Notes: generated by a model not told the origin, from the sequence alone. A DNA stretch of 64,000 nucleotides from Endobugula sp047636495 (GCA_047636495.1 JBLILH010000007.1:1-64000); one strand, 5' to 3'. Counted from the first letter of the stretch, positions 51,803 to 62,660 are shown. Made by a program: numbers and translations.

Positions 51803-53170
51803 TTATTTTATTATCTTCTCTGGTCGCGACCATTCTTTATGCGTTTTTTGCGGAGCCCGTGCAAGCGCTAGGGTATTTTTCTCTACTGACTTATTTATAG
51901 TTGACCCTGCTCCTATTGTTACACCATCAGCTAGGGTAACTGGTGCTACTAAAGCAGTATTTGATCCGACGAACACGTCATTACCGATAACGGTGAGATG
52001 CTTATTGACGCCATCATAATTACAAGTAATAGTACCTGCACCAATATTAACACCTTCGCCTAAAGTAGCATCACCTACGTAGCTTAAGTGATTTATTTTA
52101 CTGCCTTTACCCACATGTAATTTTTTTGTTTCGACAAAGTTACCAATTTTTGCATTGTCTTCTAAAACGGTGTCAGGACGTAACCGTGCAAACGGTCCTA
52201 TAGTGCATTTGAGCTTGATCGTCGCGCCCTCCAAAATGCAATTATCATTAATAACAGAACCTGATGCGATTGTTGTATTTCCTATAATACAGTTCGCGCC
52301 AATAGAAACATTATCGCCTATCGTCACGTGCCCTTTGAAGATACAATTCACATCAATAATAACATCAGCACCGACGACCAATTTACCCCTCAAATCGAAC
52401 CGAGAAGGATCCAATAAGGTAACGCCTTCAACTAACAGCTGTTCTGCTAATCTTAATTGATAAATTCGTTCAAGCTGAGCTTGTTGACGACGATCATTCA
52501 CCCCTAGCACTTCCCATTCGTGTAATGGTTGCCTTGTATTAATACTAACGCCTCGGGCTTTTGCCATGGCAATAATGTCTGTTAAATAATACTCTCTCTG
52601 TGAATTAGTATTCGATAACGCGGGTAACCAGGCATGTAAATGAGCTGAATTAACCGCCATGACACCAGTATTGACTTCTTTAACCATTAACTCAGCATTT
52701 CTGGCGTCTTTTTGTTCTACAATGGAGATAACTTGATTGTTAACGTCTCTGATAATCCGCCCATATCCGGTTGGATCCTCTACATTTACCGTCAATAAGC
52801 CAAGGCTATTTTTATTGACTACAGCCGTTAAGCTTAGCAATGTTTCCTTACTAATAAGCGGCACATCGCCATAAAGAATGAGAACGACCCCATCCTTTGG
52901 AAAGTAGGGTAAAGCTTGTTGTACCGCATGCCCCGTGCCTAGCTGTTCTTTTTGTTTAATAAAATTAAGACAGTCAATTGCCGCTAATGTTTCTTTAACT
53001 TGATCTGCACCGTGACCCACAATGATATTAATCGGATTAGCCGTTAATGTCTTTGCTGTTTTGATGACATGTGCAACCAGCGACTTACCTGCAATCGGCT
53101 GCAACACTTTAGGTAGGGCAGATCTCATGCGCGTGCCTTTACCGGCAGCAAGGATAACGATACTTAACAT
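51803..53170 (-). CDS. glmU: Bifunctional UDP-GlcNAc pyrophosphorylase / GlcN-1-P acetyltransferase
   Basis: 455 residues. The uridylyltransferase half has VILAAGKGTRMRSALPKVLQ and ILYGDVPLI. The left-handed beta-helix acetyltransferase half runs from about 250 with hexapeptide repeats (VTIGDNVSIGANCIIGNT), GPFARLRPDTVLEDNAKIGN and NYDGVNKHLTVIGND. It makes UDP-GlcNAc from glucosamine-1-P. It lies between the atp operon terminator and glmS, the common order. Confidence 0.96.
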   Translation of the reverse strand: MLSIVILAAGKGTRMRSALPKVLQPIAGKSLVAHVIKTAKTLTANPINIIVGHGADQVKETLAAIDCLNFIKQKEQLGTGHAVQQALPYFPKDGVVLILYGDVPLISKETLLSLTAVVNKNSLGLLTVNVEDPTGYGRIIRDVNNQVISIVEQKDARNAELMVKEVNTGVMAVNSAHLHAWLPALSNTNSQREYYLTDIIAMAKARGVSINTRQPLHEWEVLGVNDRRQQAQLERIYQLRLAEQLLVEGVTLLDPSRFDLRGKLVVGADVIIDVNCIFKGHVTIGDNVSIGANCIIGNTTIASGSVINDNCILEGATIKLKCTIGPFARLRPDTVLEDNAKIGNFVETKKLHVGKGSKINHLSYVGDATLGEGVNIGAGTITCNYDGVNKHLTVIGNDVFVGSNTALVAPVTLADGVTIGAGSTINKSVEKNTLALARAPQKTHKEWSRPEKIIK

Positions 53171-53204
53171 AATGTCATAACGCTCTTATAATATATTCAG
53201 GCAC

Positions 53205-53234
53205 AAAAAAAGGTAGCCAATGCTACCTTTTTTT
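53205..53234 (-). terminator. Rho-independent terminator of the atp operon
   Basis: Seven A, GGTAGC, loop CAAT, GCTACC, seven T. The symmetric stem-loop lies about 35 bases after the atpC stop and about 35 bases before the glmU start, so glmU must have its own promoter or depend on readthrough. Confidence 0.9.
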
Positions 53235-53266
53235 GGTCAATAATCGCTACGCTAATAATGATTGAG

Positions 53267-53692
53267 TTATCTACCAATTTTTTTGCGTATCGCTTGTAAT
53301 GTGCGTAGTTGAGCCGATGCCTCTGCTAACTGAACGGCAGCTGCGGAGTAATCAAACTCAGCACTCCGGTTTGCGATGTTTCTCTCTGCTTCTTCTTTGG
53401 CTTGCTGTGCAGACGCTTCATCCATATCTTCTGCACGCAGTGCCGTATCAGCCAATACAGTAACAGCGTTTGGCTGAACCTCAATGAAACCGCCAGAGAT
53501 ATAATAGACTTCCTCGTCACCAGATTGTGTAATGACTCGGATAGGACCAGGTTGTAGGCCGGATAACAAAGGCGCGTGACCGAAACCAATGCCCAAATCA
53601 CCTTCTGTACCTGCAGCAACAACCATTTCAACTAGACCGGAAAAAATCTTCTTTTCTGCACTAACGATATCGCAGTGGACTGTCATCACCAT
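53267..53692 (-). CDS. atpC: ATP synthase epsilon subunit
   Basis: 141 residues. The N-terminal beta domain has VHCDIVSAEKKIFSGLVEMV, GDLGIGFGHAPLLSGLQPGP and YYISGGFIEVQPNAVTVLADTA; a helical hairpin forms the C-terminus. It is the last gene of the atp operon. The ATG at 53692 has GAGG upstream; a second ATG two codons later is possible. Confidence 0.95.
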   Translation of the reverse strand: MVMTVHCDIVSAEKKIFSGLVEMVVAAGTEGDLGIGFGHAPLLSGLQPGPIRVITQSGDEEVYYISGGFIEVQPNAVTVLADTALRAEDMDEASAQQAKEEAERNIANRSAEFDYSAAAVQLAEASAQLRTLQAIRKKIGR

Positions 53693-53790
53693 AACTTAAC
53701 CTCTTCATTAGGAAAAATAAATCATAGAACCAACAGTATCGAGGTAGATTCGAAGACTCTAACCCCAATACTGTTTGCCATGATTTTTTA

Positions 53791-55188
53791 TTACATATTT
53801 TTCGCTTTTTCTATTGCTTCGTCTATTGTGCCTACCATGTAGAAAGCTTGTTCTGGAAGGCTATCGTATTCACCTGCCAATATACCTTGGAAGCCACGAA
53901 TAGTTTCTTTAAGAGAGACGTATTTGCCAGGTGAACCAGTGAACACTTCTGCTACAAAAAACGGCTGTGATAAGAAACGTTCGATTTTACGAGCCCGGGT
54001 GACAGATTGTTTGTCTTCTTCTGATAATTCGTCCATACCCAAGATGGCAATAATATCTTTAAGTTCTTTATAACGCTGAAGCACCGTTTGTACACCACGT
54101 GCTATATCATAATGCTCGTTACCAATAATTAATGGATCAAGCTGACGTGATGTGGAACTCAATGGGTCAACCGCTGGATAAATACCCTTCGAAGCGATAT
54201 CACGTGAAAGTACAACCGTTGAATCCAAGTGAGCAAAAGTAGTGGCCGGTGATGGGTCAGTCAAATCATCTGCTGGTACATATACTGCTTGAATAGATGT
54301 AATTGAGCCAGCTTTCGTTGAAGTGATGCGTTCTTGGAATACACCCATCTCTTCAGCTAGTGTAGGCTGATAACCAACAGCTGATGGCATACGACCTAGC
54401 AATGCTGATACTTCTGTTCCTGCTAATGTATAACGATAAATATTATCAACAAACAAAAGTACATCTTTGCCTTCGTCACGGAATTTTTCAGCCATAGTCA
54501 AGCCGGTTAATGCAACACGTAAACGGTTACCTGGAGGCTCATTCATTTGGCCATAAACCATGGCTACTTTAGAGTTACTAAATGTCTTAACGTCAACAAC
54601 GCCGGCTTCTTGCATCTCGTGGTAGAAGTCATTACCTTCACGAGTACGTTCGCCAACACCCGCAAATACAGATAAACCACTGTGTTGCAGTGCGATGTTA
54701 TTAATTAACTCCATCATATTGACCGTTTTACCGACACCGGCCCCCCCGAATAGCCCCACCTTACCGCCCTTAGCGAATGGGCAAACGAGGTCGATAACTT
54801 TAATACCCGTTTCTAGTAGTTCTTCCGATGCAGATAGCTCGTCATAGGCAGGTGCTTTTCGGTGAATCGACATACGTTCTTTTTCGCCGATAGGCCCGCA
54901 CTCATCAATTGGATTACCAAGTACATCCATAATGCGGCCTAAAGTTTCGATGCCTACTGGCACTGAGATAGGCGCTTCGGTGTTTGCAACTTCTAGGCCT
55001 CGGCTAATGCCTTCAGATGAACCCATTGCAATTGCACGAACGACGCCGTCGCCTAATTGCTGCTGAACTTCTAATGTTAAGCCTTTTTCACTCACAGTAA
55101 GCGCGTCATAGACTTTGGGTACCGAATCACGTGGGAATTCCACGTCGATTACGGCACCAATAATTTGTACAATACGTCCGCTACTCAT
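53791..55188 (-). CDS. atpD: ATP synthase beta subunit
   Basis: 465 residues. Walker A GLFGGAGVGKTVNMMELINN, GVGERTREGNDFYHEM, the Walker B VLLFVDNIYRYTLAGTEVSA and ALLGRMPSAVGYQPTLAEEM are all present. Position FVDNIYRYT has Tyr where most enzymes have Phe (FIFRFT); this is a conservative change. It is the catalytic F1 subunit, between atpG and atpC. Confidence 0.97.
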   Translation of the reverse strand: MSSGRIVQIIGAVIDVEFPRDSVPKVYDALTVSEKGLTLEVQQQLGDGVVRAIAMGSSEGISRGLEVANTEAPISVPVGIETLGRIMDVLGNPIDECGPIGEKERMSIHRKAPAYDELSASEELLETGIKVIDLVCPFAKGGKVGLFGGAGVGKTVNMMELINNIALQHSGLSVFAGVGERTREGNDFYHEMQEAGVVDVKTFSNSKVAMVYGQMNEPPGNRLRVALTGLTMAEKFRDEGKDVLLFVDNIYRYTLAGTEVSALLGRMPSAVGYQPTLAEEMGVFQERITSTKAGSITSIQAVYVPADDLTDPSPATTFAHLDSTVVLSRDIASKGIYPAVDPLSSTSRQLDPLIIGNEHYDIARGVQTVLQRYKELKDIIAILGMDELSEEDKQSVTRARKIERFLSQPFFVAEVFTGSPGKYVSLKETIRGFQGILAGEYDSLPEQAFYMVGTIDEAIEKAKNM

Positions 55189-55280
55189 TTCCGAGTCCTC
55201 ATTATTTAACTGTATATCGTTAACTGATACAGTTTTTAGATTTCATTATCAACTAGTGTACTAGTCACTAAAATTCTTTA

Positions 55281-56141
55281 TTAAACTGCCGATGCACCAC
55301 TGACAATCTCAGATAGTTCCTGAGTAATCGCTGCCTGACGCGCCTTGTTATAAACCAACTGTAAATCATCGATCATGTCACCCGCATTATCAGTGGCGCT
55401 TTTCATCGCAATCATCCGCGATGCTTGTTCACATGCAGCATTCTCGACTACCGCTTGATAAACTTGAGACTCTATATAGCGTATCAACAAGTCATCGAGT
55501 AGTTTTTTAGCATCGGGCTCGTAAAGATAATCCCAGCTATGCTCACGCTTAAAATCTTTTTCTGCGTGCAAAGGCAACAACTGACTCACTTCTGGTTTTT
55601 GAGTCATGGTGTTAATAAATTCATTGTTCACCAGAAATAATCGATCAATTTTACCTTCACTGTAAGCATCTAACATCACTTTAATAGTACCAATTAGATT
55701 GGATACTGAAGGTCTTTCACCTATATCGCGAACAGCTGCTTTAACATTACCACCGTAATTATTAAAAAATGCAGACGCTTTTGCACCAATTAAACACAGG
55801 TCGATGTCTATTTCTTGATCAGCCCATTGTTTCATCGACTTAACCGCTGCTTTAAAGGCGTTAGTATTTAAGCCACCACACAATCCACGATCTGTGGAGA
55901 CAATAATGAAGCCTACACGCTTGACTTCGCGATCTTGTAAGTACACATGCTGATATTCTGGGTTAGCATTTGCGAGGTGACCGACTACACTGCGAATACG
56001 CTGTGCATAGGGTTTGCCTAGCTGCATACGTTCTTGAGCTTTACGCATTTTACTCGCGGCAACCATTTCCATTGCGCTAGTAATTTTTTGCGTACTTTTA
56101 ATACTCGAGATTTGAGTACGAATTTCTTTTCCGACTGCCAT
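55281..56141 (-). CDS. atpG: ATP synthase gamma subunit
   Basis: 286 residues. EIRTQISSIKSTQKITSAME and MVAASKMRKAQERM at the N-terminus and MKSATDNAGDMIDDLQLVYN with RQAAITQELSEIVSGA at the C-terminus are the conserved coiled-coil rotor helices. STDRGLCGGLNTN is present in the middle. It forms the central stalk. Confidence 0.97.
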   Translation of the reverse strand: MAVGKEIRTQISSIKSTQKITSAMEMVAASKMRKAQERMQLGKPYAQRIRSVVGHLANANPEYQHVYLQDREVKRVGFIIVSTDRGLCGGLNTNAFKAAVKSMKQWADQEIDIDLCLIGAKASAFFNNYGGNVKAAVRDIGERPSVSNLIGTIKVMLDAYSEGKIDRLFLVNNEFINTMTQKPEVSQLLPLHAEKDFKREHSWDYLYEPDAKKLLDDLLIRYIESQVYQAVVENAACEQASRMIAMKSATDNAGDMIDDLQLVYNKARQAAITQELSEIVSGASAV

Positions 56142-56198
56142 CTTTTTTTCCGACTATTAGTGAAATTTTTGTCGACACTGAACAATAAGCTTACTTAT

Positions 56199-57743
56199 TT
56201 ACCACGTTTGTGTTGCTTTAAATGCTTCTAGTGCAGACTTAAATTTCGATGAGATTTCATCGTTATAATTACCACTGTCATTAATTTGATTCATTAACTC
56301 ACCGTGCTCACTTGCCATATAAGACAATAAAGCCGATTCAAATGCACCTATTTTAACAACCTCAATATCGTTTAAGTAACCTTCGTTAGCAGCAAATAAA
56401 ACAACACCCATTTCAGCAATAGAAAGCGGTGTATATTGTTTCTGTTTCATTAACTCTGTAACACGCTCACCTTGGTCTAACTGTGCTTTAGTAGCATCAT
56501 CTAGATCAGATGCAAACTGTGAAAACGCAGCTAGCTCACGGTACTGGGCAAGCGCGGTACGAATACCACCAGACAACTTCTTAACGATTTTAGTTTGCGC
56601 TGCACCACCTACTCGAGACACAGAAATACCTGCATCCATTGCTGGACGAATACCCGAATTAAACAGGTCTGTGTCTAAGAATATCTGACCATCTGTAATT
56701 GAAATGACGTTGGTTGGTACGAATGCCGATACATCTCCCGCCTGGGTCTCAATAATTGGCAATGCCGTTAATGAACCTGTCCGACCTTTTACCGCACCTT
56801 TAGTGAAGTCTTCAACATATTTGACACTTACACGAGATGCGCGTTCAAGTAATCTTGAGTGCAAGTAGAAAACATCTCCTGGATAAGCTTCACGTCCTGG
56901 CGGTCGTCGGAGAAGAAGAGATATTTGACGATATGCCCATGCTTGCTTGGTTAAATCATCATAAATGATTAACGCATCTTCACCACGATCGCGATAATAT
57001 TCGCCCATGCTACAACCTGCGAATGGTGCTAAAAACTGCATCGCCGCTGGATCAGATGCGGTAGCAGCAACAATAATAGTATGCTCCATTGCACCATGCT
57101 CTTCTAATTTACGGACTACTGACGCAATTGAAGAGGCTTTCTGCCCGATAGCAACATAAATACATTTAACACCTTTGCCTTTTTGGTTGATGATGGCATC
57201 AACGGCAATGGCTGTTTTTCCCGTCTGCCGGTCACCAATAATCAACTCGCGCTGACCACGACCAACAGGCACCATCGCATCAATCGCTTTAAGCCCCAGC
57301 TGAATCGGCTGATCAACTGATTGACGAGCAATGACCCCCGGTGCAATTTTTTCAATCGCATCAGTTAATTTTGCATCAATAGGACCTTTACCATCTATTG
57401 GAATACCTAGCGCATCAACAACTCGACCTTGTAACTCAGGGCCAACTGGCACTTCAAGGATACGACCCGTACACTTACAGCTCTGTCCTTCGGCAATTGA
57501 TTGATAATCGCCAAGCACTACCGCACCGACAGAGTCTCGCTCTAAGTTGAGTGCCATACCATAAACGCCACCTTCAAATTCGATCATCTCGCCATACATG
57601 GCATCGGCTAGGCCGTGAATACGAATAATACCGTCGGTAACGGAAACAACAGTGCCCACATTTTTGGCTTCACTGCTGACGTCTAAAGAATCGATACGAT
57701 TCTTAATAATTTCACTGATTTCTGAAGGATTCAGCTGCTGCAT
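56199..57743 (-). CDS. atpA: ATP synthase alpha subunit
   Basis: 514 residues. Starts MQQLNPSEISEIIKNRI; GDRQTGKTAIAVDAIINQKG forms the Walker A. Also LIIYDDLTKQAWAYRQISLL, RRPPGREAYPGDVFYLHSRL and the Arg finger region SVSRVGGAAQ. Regulatory non-catalytic F1 subunit; complete. Confidence 0.97.
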   Translation of the reverse strand: MQQLNPSEISEIIKNRIDSLDVSSEAKNVGTVVSVTDGIIRIHGLADAMYGEMIEFEGGVYGMALNLERDSVGAVVLGDYQSIAEGQSCKCTGRILEVPVGPELQGRVVDALGIPIDGKGPIDAKLTDAIEKIAPGVIARQSVDQPIQLGLKAIDAMVPVGRGQRELIIGDRQTGKTAIAVDAIINQKGKGVKCIYVAIGQKASSIASVVRKLEEHGAMEHTIIVAATASDPAAMQFLAPFAGCSMGEYYRDRGEDALIIYDDLTKQAWAYRQISLLLRRPPGREAYPGDVFYLHSRLLERASRVSVKYVEDFTKGAVKGRTGSLTALPIIETQAGDVSAFVPTNVISITDGQIFLDTDLFNSGIRPAMDAGISVSRVGGAAQTKIVKKLSGGIRTALAQYRELAAFSQFASDLDDATKAQLDQGERVTELMKQKQYTPLSIAEMGVVLFAANEGYLNDIEVVKIGAFESALLSYMASEHGELMNQINDSGNYNDEISSKFKSALEAFKATQTW

Positions 57744-57799
57744 GCTCTGTTCCTCTTACCCCATTTCGGTGGTTGTCGTTTAATACGCTTATGTTTAAC

Positions 57800-58339
57800 T
57801 TAATTTAAACCGATAGTCTCAGATAGCTTAGCCAAACGGCCTCGAATTGACCCATCAATTACCATATCGCCAGCGCGAATAATTACGCCACCGATTAATG
57901 ACTTATCAATACTTGTTGATAAGGTCACTTCACTGTCTAAGGCTTTACTTAACTTATCAGCCAATTTCTTCTCTACCACGCTATCCAATTCGAAGGCGCT
58001 ACTCACTTGTATGTCTGAAAACTTTTCTTGCTGAGATTTGAAGTTTTCAAACAGTTGCTGTACTTCTGCCAAAAGCCCTAAACGCTTATTGCTAGCCATA
58101 ACAGCAACAAAGTTTTTAACTTTACTGTCTAACGCATCACCACACAGCTCTATTAGCAATGTTGCTTTTTGTTCCGATGTCATCGTTGGGGAGTCTAACG
58201 TCCCCTCCACAACAGACTGTTGTACTACAGTCGCAACAACCGCTAGAGATGATGACCAAGCATCAAGTGTCTTGCTAGCACGAGCAAACTCGAAAGCTGC
58301 TTTTGCATAGGGACGTGCTAAGGTAATTATTTCTGCCAT
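57800..58339 (-). CDS. atpH: ATP synthase delta subunit
   Basis: 179 residues. LARPYAKAAFEFARASKTLD at the N-terminus and IDKSLIGGVIIRAGDMVIDG with SIRGRLAKLSETI at the C-terminus are the signatures of the OSCP/delta family. It connects F1 with the b subunit stalk. It lies between atpF and atpA. Confidence 0.95.
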   Translation of the reverse strand: MAEIITLARPYAKAAFEFARASKTLDAWSSSLAVVATVVQQSVVEGTLDSPTMTSEQKATLLIELCGDALDSKVKNFVAVMASNKRLGLLAEVQQLFENFKSQQEKFSDIQVSSAFELDSVVEKKLADKLSKALDSEVTLSTSIDKSLIGGVIIRAGDMVIDGSIRGRLAKLSETIGLN

Positions 58340-58362
58340 GCGATGTCTCTCTTAAACGCTTA

Positions 58363-58833
58363 TTACAACTCTGCGGCTAATTTATTGACTAAATCGTTGT
58401 GTGATTTAGCATTAACTGATTGCCCAAGAATTTTTTCTGCACCAGCAATCGCTAGAGCACCCACTTTACCGCGCAACTCTTCCTTAGCACGATTAGTTTC
58501 TTGCTCAATTTCCGCTTTAGCGGCAATAATGATGCGATCAGCTTCAGCCTTGGCCTGTTCTTTCGCCTCATCAACTAATTGTATTGCTCGCTTGTTGCCT
58601 AGCTCTACGATATCTGCCGCTTGTTTTTTAGCTTCAGTTAATTTATGACCAGCCTCTTTTTGTGCCAACTCTAAATCTTTATCAGCACGTTCAGCTGCTT
58701 GCAGGCCATCAGCAATTTTTTTCTCGCGCTCTGTCATGACCGTAATTAACGCAGGCCATATAAACTTTGCACAAAACCAAACAAATACAAAAAAGGTAAC
58801 CGTTTGGCCTATCAATGTTAAATTAATGTTCAC
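58363..58833 (-). CDS. atpF: ATP synthase b subunit
   Basis: 156 residues with one N-terminal membrane segment (LTLIGQTVTFFVFVWFCAKF) and then a long charged coiled coil to the end. This is the standard gammaproteobacterial b subunit that forms the peripheral stalk as a homodimer. Confidence 0.95.
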   Translation of the reverse strand: MNINLTLIGQTVTFFVFVWFCAKFIWPALITVMTEREKKIADGLQAAERADKDLELAQKEAGHKLTEAKKQAADIVELGNKRAIQLVDEAKEQAKAEADRIIIAAKAEIEQETNRAKEELRGKVGALAIAGAEKILGQSVNAKSHNDLVNKLAAEL

Positions 58834-58872
58834 ACTAATACCCCATTAAAAATATGATTTAGTATGATTTTA

Positions 58873-59136
58873 CTAGCCTGTTATAGCGATTTGAAGACCT
58901 GGCGCCACAACAAAAATCAAGTACATTGCAATACCAACACCAATCATTGGGACAGCATCTAATAAACCAGCCATCAAGAACATTTTTCCTTGTAATGCAG
59001 GTCCTTGTTCTGGCTGACGAGCAGCACCTTCCAATAACTTACCCCCTAAATTTCCGAAACCAATAGCGGTCCCTAGAGCGGCAAAACTAATAATAATCGC
59101 ACTGGCAATATAAACTAAACTAACTGCTTCCATCAT
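58873..59136 (-). CDS. atpE: ATP synthase c subunit
   Basis: 87 residues, two membrane helices with the polar loop GAARQPEQGP between. The ion-binding Asp is in MAGLLDAVPMIGVG. The Gln and Ser/Thr of sodium-type c subunits are not seen, so proton coupling is likely. It forms the rotor ring in the inner membrane. Confidence 0.96.
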   Translation of the reverse strand: MMEAVSLVYIASAIIISFAALGTAIGFGNLGGKLLEGAARQPEQGPALQGKMFLMAGLLDAVPMIGVGIAMYLIFVVAPGLQIAITG

Positions 59137-59192
59137 CTTCTCCTACAAAGTGATTTAAATTTAAAAAAATACAACAAAGGTCTTACTAATTA

Positions 59193-60116
59193 TTAGTGAT
59201 CATCATGACTATCGTGCGCCATTGCCATATAGACCGTGGTGAGCACCATAAACACAAATGCTTGAAGTGTAATAATCAGAATATGGAATACTGCCCATGC
59301 CCACTGTAATACACCTGCAAACAACCCTAATAAGAATCCTGCGCCAAACATTATGGCAATCAGTATAAAAATCATTTCACCGGCATAAAGATTGCCGAAC
59401 AAACGAAGACCTAGAGAGATTGGTTTTGCGATCAGCGACACAAACTCTAAGGTGAAGTTAAATAATATTAGAAAAGGTGCAAACAACATTCCCACACCTT
59501 TTGTAGAGGGTTCAAAGGGATGCAGCGTTAGTTCTTTAATAAAACCTAACAGTCCTTTACTTTTGATAGTGAAAAATATCAGCATAATAAACACACCCAC
59601 CGCCAAACCCAGAGTTATATTCGGATCAGTAGTCGGTACGACTTTAAAATAAAAGTGTGGGTCGCCTGCGATCTTTGCTGCCGCAAGAGGAAGCCAATCT
59701 ACGGGGATCAAGTCCATTAGGTTCATCAAGAATACCCAGCAGAATATAGTCAGCCCCATAGGCGCTACCATTGGGTTTTTGAAGTGGAACATGTCTTTTA
59801 CGGTAGTATCAACAAAACTCACCACTACCTCTACAAAGCTTTGTAAACCTGTGGGTACTCCCGCAGTCGCTTTTTTGGCAACAGAATAGAATATAAATAA
59901 GAACAAAGCACCTAAAAATATTGACCATCCCAGTGTGTCTACATGCACAGCACTGAATCCCATATCTTTAGCTTCTTGTGAGCTGTGTGCATTTGTCCAG
60001 ACGGTTTCTTGAAGAACCGTTCCGTCATAGCGCTGATAGCCTTCTGGCAACTTACCATAGGTCCAGTTCTGTAAATGGTGCTGAATATATTCTATCGATG
60101 TTTGTCCGCCAGCCAT
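59193..60116 (-). CDS. atpB: ATP synthase a subunit
   Basis: 307 residues from the ATG at 60116, the position where family members begin (MAGGQTSIEYIQHHLQN); the frame is open to 60146 and that start cannot be excluded. Five or more membrane helices. The essential Arg lies in the helix ISLGLRLFGNLYAGEMI, and the last helix carries the conserved Gln (LIITLQAFVFMVLTTVYM). It forms the proton channel with the c ring. A His-rich end (AHDSHDDH) is common in this group. Confidence 0.93.
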   Translation of the reverse strand: MAGGQTSIEYIQHHLQNWTYGKLPEGYQRYDGTVLQETVWTNAHSSQEAKDMGFSAVHVDTLGWSIFLGALFLFIFYSVAKKATAGVPTGLQSFVEVVVSFVDTTVKDMFHFKNPMVAPMGLTIFCWVFLMNLMDLIPVDWLPLAAAKIAGDPHFYFKVVPTTDPNITLGLAVGVFIMLIFFTIKSKGLLGFIKELTLHPFEPSTKGVGMLFAPFLILFNFTLEFVSLIAKPISLGLRLFGNLYAGEMIFILIAIMFGAGFLLGLFAGVLQWAWAVFHILIITLQAFVFMVLTTVYMAMAHDSHDDH

Positions 60117-60196
60117 ACTATCTACTTGCCCTGGGTATCTGTACATTTTTTAATTAACTTAAAAAACGTTATTTTTAGTGTTACCGCATCTATCTT

Positions 60197-60499
60197 TTAT
60201 TTGATGTTTGCGAGTTTTATCCATTGATGAATTGTTAGCGTTATGTACGCACTAAACAACATGAACACATCTAATGGCTTAACTAGCGTAAATGTAATCG
60301 CAAAGCCTACACCAGATAATAAAAACTTTCCCATTTCACCACGATAGAAGCTCAATAATATCTCTCGTGCTGAATGAGTGCCCTTGAAACGAAATGCATA
60401 AAGGGCAAAGTACATATTGGGTAGAAGGTATATCATTCCGCCAATAAGCACTGAGTAATCTATTTTGTCTTTCATCCAACTCACTAATATTGTAGCCAC
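60197..60499 (-). CDS. atpI: ATP synthase I protein, true start probably upstream and non-AUG
   Basis: The GTG at 60499 gives 100 residues, with three membrane helices and the conserved YLLPNMYFALYAFRFKG and FYRGEMGKFLLS. However, this start would cut the first membrane helix in the middle: the same frame continues upstream as DYRELGQLTLRHLTNIWLQQ and FAITIVATILVSWM, back to a stop at 60617-60619. No ATG lies in that stretch; an ATT at 60613 has AAGGGG seven bases upstream. AtpI helps to assemble the c ring. It is the first gene of the atp operon. Confidence 0.8.
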   Translation of the reverse strand: MATILVSWMKDKIDYSVLIGGMIYLLPNMYFALYAFRFKGTHSAREILLSFYRGEMGKFLLSGVGFAITFTLVKPLDVFMLFSAYITLTIHQWIKLANIK

Positions 60500-60724
60500 A
60501 ATCGTAATAGCGAATTGTTGTAACCAAATGTTCGTCAGATGTCTTAGTGTCAGCTGACCTAATTCCCGGTAATCTTTCGAAACTGCCCCAGCAACCGGAT
60601 CATCCGACTTAATAATTTAGCCCCTTAACATTACCGTCTCATCGTACTTTGCAAAGTAATTACAAAGTAAAGATACATACTGCTTGCTTTGCATTCAAAA
60701 GAACTGTCACAAGAAGCGATGACG

Positions 60725-60753
60725 ATTATAGGGACTTGATTAAAAGTATTCAA
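60725..60753 (-). promoter_or_regulatory. Sigma-70 promoter of the atp operon
   Basis: On the minus strand TTGAAT, 17 bases, TATAAT. The -10 box is perfect and the spacing ideal. It lies between the parB stop and atpI, about 110 bases upstream of the likely atpI ribosome site. Confidence 0.65.
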
Positions 60754-60766
60754 TACTTAATATCAC

Positions 60767-61702
60767 TTACGATGACTGTTCATACCCAAGATGGTGCAGA
60801 ATACCGTCCAGCTCATCTAAATCATTATATTTTAAGATCAATCTACCTTTCCCTTTTGCACTGTGTTGTAGCATAACGGGTACACCCACCTTTTCAGATA
60901 TACTTTGCTCTAATTTTGCTAAGTCTGGGTTGTGCAGTTTCTCTTGCTCTTCAGGTTTATTGATTTGTTCTAACGTTCTGCGGACTAAAGCTTCCGTTTG
61001 TCGAACAGATAAACTTTTTGTAACAACCTCACTTGCTACTGTGCGTTGTTTATCGTGACTTAAACTTAACATAGATCGCGCATGGCCCATCTCTATATCA
61101 CCATGTTCTAATAGCTTTTTAACTTCTTCGTCTAATGATATCAAACGTAATAAGTTGGTGACGGTTGTTCTTGATTTACCGACTGCTTCAGCGACTTGCT
61201 GATGTGTTAATTCAAATTCGTCTTGTAATCGCTTTAATGCAACAGCTTCTTCTAACGGATTGAGATCTTCACGTTGAATATTTTCAATCAGTGCCATAGC
61301 AATGGCGGCTTCGTCAGGCACGTGACGTATAACAGCGGGTATTTGATCAAGCCCCGCTAATTGACTCGCTCGCCAACGGCGCTCACCCGCAATGATTTCA
61401 TATTTATCGCTAGAAATGGGACGAATAATAATAGGCTGTATTACGCCCTGAGTCCTTATTGAGGCCGCTAACTCTTCTAAGGCTTCTTGATTTATGTCTC
61501 GACGAGGTTGATATTTACCTCGTTGAATCAATTCGATAGGCACGTACTTAAGTTGTTCATTTCTATCTAAGTCAGGTGATTGTACCTGGTCGATAGCATC
61601 TTTCACTGTTGGTGTTTGCTCGTTATTATCCTGAACGTTTATATTTCCCGCGTCTAACAATGCACCTAAACCACGCCCCAGGCCTTTTCTTCGTGTCGCC
61701 AT
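60767..61702 (-). CDS. parB: Chromosome partitioning protein ParB
   Basis: 311 residues from the ATG at 61702 (MATRRKGLGRGLGALLDAG); the frame is open to 61717. The N-terminal CTPase region has YVPIELIQRGKYQPRRDINQ, IRTQGVIQPIIIRP and IIAGERRWRASQLAGL. The helix-turn-helix LTHQQVAEAVGKSRTTVTNL follows, then the dimer domain. It binds parS sites near the origin. No parS sequence was spotted in this window by eye. It directly follows parA. Confidence 0.95.
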   Translation of the reverse strand: MATRRKGLGRGLGALLDAGNINVQDNNEQTPTVKDAIDQVQSPDLDRNEQLKYVPIELIQRGKYQPRRDINQEALEELAASIRTQGVIQPIIIRPISSDKYEIIAGERRWRASQLAGLDQIPAVIRHVPDEAAIAMALIENIQREDLNPLEEAVALKRLQDEFELTHQQVAEAVGKSRTTVTNLLRLISLDEEVKKLLEHGDIEMGHARSMLSLSHDKQRTVASEVVTKSLSVRQTEALVRRTLEQINKPEEQEKLHNPDLAKLEQSISEKVGVPVMLQHSAKGKGRLILKYNDLDELDGILHHLGYEQSS

Positions 61703-61760
61703 ACTTTTTGTTACCATAAAAATGATGTTAAATATGCAGTCTTAAATACCGAGCGGGTAT

Positions 61761-62549
<789 letters not shown>

Positions 62550-62660
62550 TACTGCCTCCCTGTTTTGGCGACTAATTTACTCGCAGCTATTGCTAATATG
62601 TTTCTTACCGTTTTTATGTGTTGATATTATTTATAACTGCCTGCAATTAAGATGATATTT

